Part shown: piece by piece, positions 37,974 to 40,637 of the stretch | Numbering within the stretch: position 1 is the first letter of the stretch | Layout: every line of letters begins with the position of its first letter | Source of the DNA: a bacterium | Lineage (GTDB): Bacteria > SZUA-79 > Acidulodesulfobacterales > Acidulodesulfobacteraceae | NCBI GenBank assembly: GCA_021825865.1 | Contig: JAKAFU010000015.1 | Coordinates: 1 to 40,637, forward strand | Length of the DNA: 40,637 nucleotides | Direction: 5' to 3' | Made by a program: the position numbers and the translations under genes | The notes under the pieces: model-generated | Databases searched by the model: none | Told to the model about the DNA's origin: nothing | The model's input: the letters and a program-made list of their open reading frames with translations, nothing else

Positions 37974-39569
37974 ATGAACTTTAAAATAAATATAAACAGC
38001 AGGTTCGGCAATTTTCTGTTTTCTATTTTGTCGGGAATATTGCTGATTTTAATATTTCCTGAGTTCAATCTTGAATTTATTGCATGGATTGCTTTGGTTC
38101 CCTTATTTATTTCAATAAATAAATCAAAGGGTTTCAAGGAATCTTTTTTATACGGATTTATTTCAGGTCTTATCTTTTATGCGGGTATATTATACTGGAT
38201 AGTTTACACGGTGCATGTATTCGGTAATTTGCCGTATTATATTTCTATTTTTGCATTGCTTCTTCTATCGTCTTATTTAGCTCTATATATAGGTTTTTTT
38301 GCAGGTTTTGCTAAAATAGTGATTAATCCTGCTATAAAAAACACTAAGTTCAATAAGTATTTTGTAAGTTTAAGTTTTATTTTAGTTCCATCCTGCTGGG
38401 TTTTTTTTGAATATCTTAAATCTACCCTGTTAACCGGTTTTCCGTGGGAAAATCTCGGTTTTTCTCAGTATCTTAATATCCCCTTTATCCAGATATCTAA
38501 TATAGTCGGTGTTTTTGGGCTGTCATTTATTATTGTGCTGATTAATTTTATAATTTTTCACTTTATATTTTATAAAAATATTACAAAAAAACAAGCTGCC
38601 GTTGAATTTTTGTTCGCTTTATCTATTGTTATACTTGTTGTTGCATACGGATATTTTAATATTTACAGTGTTAAAAAGTCTCTATCCGGTCGAAAATCTT
38701 ACAGAGTTGCAACTATTCAAGGTAATATCGGAATGTTTCAGAAATGGAAAATAACCAAAAAAAGGACTACGCGCATATATTTAAATCTGACTAAAAAGGC
38801 AATGCTTTATAAACCTTATCTTGTTTTATGGCCGGAAACGTCTTTGCCTTATATAATTTCAGCTTATCCTGCATACTGGAATAAGGTAATGAATTTTACC
38901 GAAAAAAATAAAATAGACCTGATTTTTGGTGCAATAGGCGCAAGATTTTATGACTATAAAGAGCACTATTATAATCGCGATTATATGTTTACAAGAACAG
39001 GACGATATTCATATTACGATAAACACCATCTTGTGCCTTTCGGCGAATATATTCCTTTAAGGCATCAGCTGCCTTTCCTTGCCCATATATTAAGAGGCGC
39101 GGGCATCGGCAATTTTACGCCCGGGGAAAAATTCAGGATTTTGAAAGGCGGGAAGATTAAAGCGGGCTCTATGATTTGTTATGAAGCCTATTTTGATTCT
39201 TTAGTAAGACATTTTTCAAAAGACGGGGCAAATCTTTATATAAGCATTACGGACGATACATGGTACGGCAAAACGGCAGCTCCCTACCAGGACATGTCAA
39301 TGACCGTATTTTCTGCGGTAGAAAACGATAGATATGTTGCAAGAGCCGGTAATTCCGGCATAAGCGGAATAATATCGCCCACAGGAAGCATAATTGCCGA
39401 AACTGGAATTTTTAAAAGAACATTTTTAATAGGAAACGTAAAATTAATTAATCATAAGACTTTTTTTGCTGTATATGGTAATATATTTGCTCATATAATT
39501 ATTTATATTTTTATAATATCAATGATACTTTATATTTATTTTAAGAGGAGAAATACAAACAAAAGATGA
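37974..39569 (+). CDS. lnt: Apolipoprotein N-acyltransferase
   Basis: This 531-residue inner-membrane enzyme adds the third acyl chain to lipoproteins. Several N-terminal membrane helices (about 8-215) lead to a periplasmic nitrilase-like domain with the full triad: E288 (LWPETSLPY), K350 (DKHHLVPFGEY) and C402 (MICYEAYF). A last membrane helix ends the protein. Presence of Lnt indicates a Gram-negative-type envelope. The stop overlaps the prfB ATG by 4 bp (ATGA). No Shine-Dalgarno is seen before the start. Confidence 0.95.
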   Translation: MNFKININSRFGNFLFSILSGILLILIFPEFNLEFIAWIALVPLFISINKSKGFKESFLYGFISGLIFYAGILYWIVYTVHVFGNLPYYISIFALLLLSSYLALYIGFFAGFAKIVINPAIKNTKFNKYFVSLSFILVPSCWVFFEYLKSTLLTGFPWENLGFSQYLNIPFIQISNIVGVFGLSFIIVLINFIIFHFIFYKNITKKQAAVEFLFALSIVILVVAYGYFNIYSVKKSLSGRKSYRVATIQGNIGMFQKWKITKKRTTRIYLNLTKKAMLYKPYLVLWPETSLPYIISAYPAYWNKVMNFTEKNKIDLIFGAIGARFYDYKEHYYNRDYMFTRTGRYSYYDKHHLVPFGEYIPLRHQLPFLAHILRGAGIGNFTPGEKFRILKGGKIKAGSMICYEAYFDSLVRHFSKDGANLYISITDDTWYGKTAAPYQDMSMTVFSAVENDRYVARAGNSGISGIISPTGSIIAETGIFKRTFLIGNVKLINHKTFFAVYGNIFAHIIIYIFIISMILYIYFKRRNTNKR

Positions 39570-40637
39570 AAGATAACAAAACAGACAATAAGACGGCGCT
39601 GAATGTGCCTAATGAAGATGCCGTAATTAACATAGATTTTATAAAGAAAAATGTAGACATTTTAGACGATAAATTATCTAAAATACGGAGGAGGCTTTGA
39701 CCCGGATAAAATCAATCAAAGGATAGAGGAAATCGATAAAATCTCGGCGGGCGAAAATTTTTTCAGTAATCAGGCTTTATCCGCTTCCGTTTTAAAAGAA
39801 AAAGCGTATTTAGAAAATAGATTAAATCCTTTCACAACGGTTTATGAAGAATTTAATAATTTAAAAGAATTGGCAGGTTTAGCCATACAGGAAAATGATT
39901 CAGGATTGCTGGCGGAAATTGAACAAAATTTAAAAAGTTTAGAAAAAACAGTTCTGAAATTAGAAATTGAATTAACTCTTTCCGGAAAGGACGATAAATT
40001 AAATGCAATTGTTGAAATACATGCAGGTTCAGGCGGCACAGAATCTATGGATTTTGCGTCCATGCTTTTAAGGATGTATTTAAGATGGGCAGATAAAAAA
40101 AAGTTTCCGGTGAATATTATGGAGTTTAACTCAGGGGACGAAGCAGGCGTAAAAAGTGTAACATTTATTGTTTCAGGGCTGTACGCGTTTGGCTATCTTA
40201 AATCAGAAACAGGGGTTCACAGGCTTGTCAGAATATCCCCTTTTGATGCCAACAAACGCAGACACACATCGTTTGCATCAGTGTTTGTTTATCCTGAAAT
40301 AGAAGATACTTCAGAAATAATTATAGATGAAAAAGATTTAAGAATTGACACATACAGGTCAAGCGGCGCCGGAGGACAGCATGTTAACACGACAGATTCG
40401 GCGGTCAGGATTACCCATCTGCCGACCGGTGTAGTAGTAGCGTGTCAGAACGAAAGGTCTCAGTACAAGAACAAAGATACCGCTATGAAAATTTTAAGAG
40501 CCAGACTTTATGATTATTATAAAAAACAGAAAGAGGAAGAAGAAAATAAACTGCAAAATGATAAAAAAGAAATATCGTGGGGCTCGCAGATAAGGTCATA
40601 TACGCTTAACCCCAACAGGGTTATTAAAGACCATAGA
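39566..40637 (+). CDS. prfB: Peptide chain release factor 2 with programmed +1 frameshift (3' end outside window)
   Basis: Translation starts at ATG 39566 and meets an in-frame TGA at 39698-39700 after 44 codons. A +1 shift at CTT (39695-39697) continues in the frame beginning GAC 39699 to the right edge, giving 313 more residues. RF2 hallmarks are the SPF tripeptide (VRISPFDANKRRHTSF) and the GGQ motif (RSSGAGGQHVNTTDSAVRITH). The leading 44 residues are longer than the 25 of E. coli. About 20-30 C-terminal residues are missing. AAGAGGAG in the end of lnt is a likely ribosome site. Confidence 0.96.
39687..39701 (+). promoter_or_regulatory. prfB +1 frameshift (recoding) site
   Basis: GGAGG (39687-39691), three bases (AGG), then CTT TGA C. 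The internal Shine-Dalgarno sits three bases before CTT, the same spacing as in E. coli, and TGA is the RF2 stop that makes the shift self-regulating. Confidence 0.93.

Overview
The window is chromosomal, AT-rich and densely coding, with bacterial housekeeping genes mostly on the + strand. The order ilvD-ilvB-ilvN-ilvC-psd-pssA-leuA-leuC-leuD-leuB-asd, the run phoH / 7TM-HD hydrolase / ybeY / dgkA / mazG, and lnt followed by prfB all resemble Desulfobacterota (former Deltaproteobacteria). Low GC together with a thiosulfate:quinone oxidoreductase (DoxDA) would suit an acidophilic sulfur-metabolising lineage such as Acidulodesulfobacterales (Sva0485). That placement is inference from gene order and base composition and was not tested by a search.

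Layout. Positions 1-514 hold the 3' end of a gene with an Ig-like domain. tRNA-Cys follows, then the two subunits of an NfnAB/SudAB-type flavo-iron-sulfur oxidoreductase, then tRNA-Leu(UAA). Positions 4386-7298 hold three exported or membrane sulfur-related genes: an orphan periplasmic binding protein, a DoxD-DoxA fusion and a secreted DsrE-like protein, closed by a strong terminator. pheS (7503-8531) and pheT (12774-15221) are separated by a divergently arranged cassette: a UvrD-like helicase on the - strand, then a ComF-like phosphoribosyltransferase and a divergent DprA-like protein on the + strand. rseP and tsaB come next.

Positions 17454-30449 form the branched-chain amino-acid block. 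It starts with a DUF465 gene, carries the complete ilvD/B/N/C and leuA/C/D/B pathways, has the phosphatidylethanolamine genes psd and pssA embedded in it, and ends with asd. Positions 30622-40637 carry murJ, phoH, the 7TM-HD (PgpH-type) gene, ybeY, a DgkA-PAP2 fusion, mazG, lnt and prfB. The prfB reading frame contains the classical +1 programmed frameshift and runs off the right edge.

The two most promising places for something new are the SBP/DoxDA/DsrE module, whose two leaders share a promoter-like box, and the helicase/phosphoribosyltransferase/DprA-like cassette splitting pheST. Smaller signals are a triplicated tsaB start, an apparently leaderless phoH promoter, repeated elements in the leuA leader, a kinase-phosphatase fusion, and a 100-nt-plus dual-coding overlap between the HD gene and ybeY. 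Coordinates of motifs were counted by hand. No database search was run.
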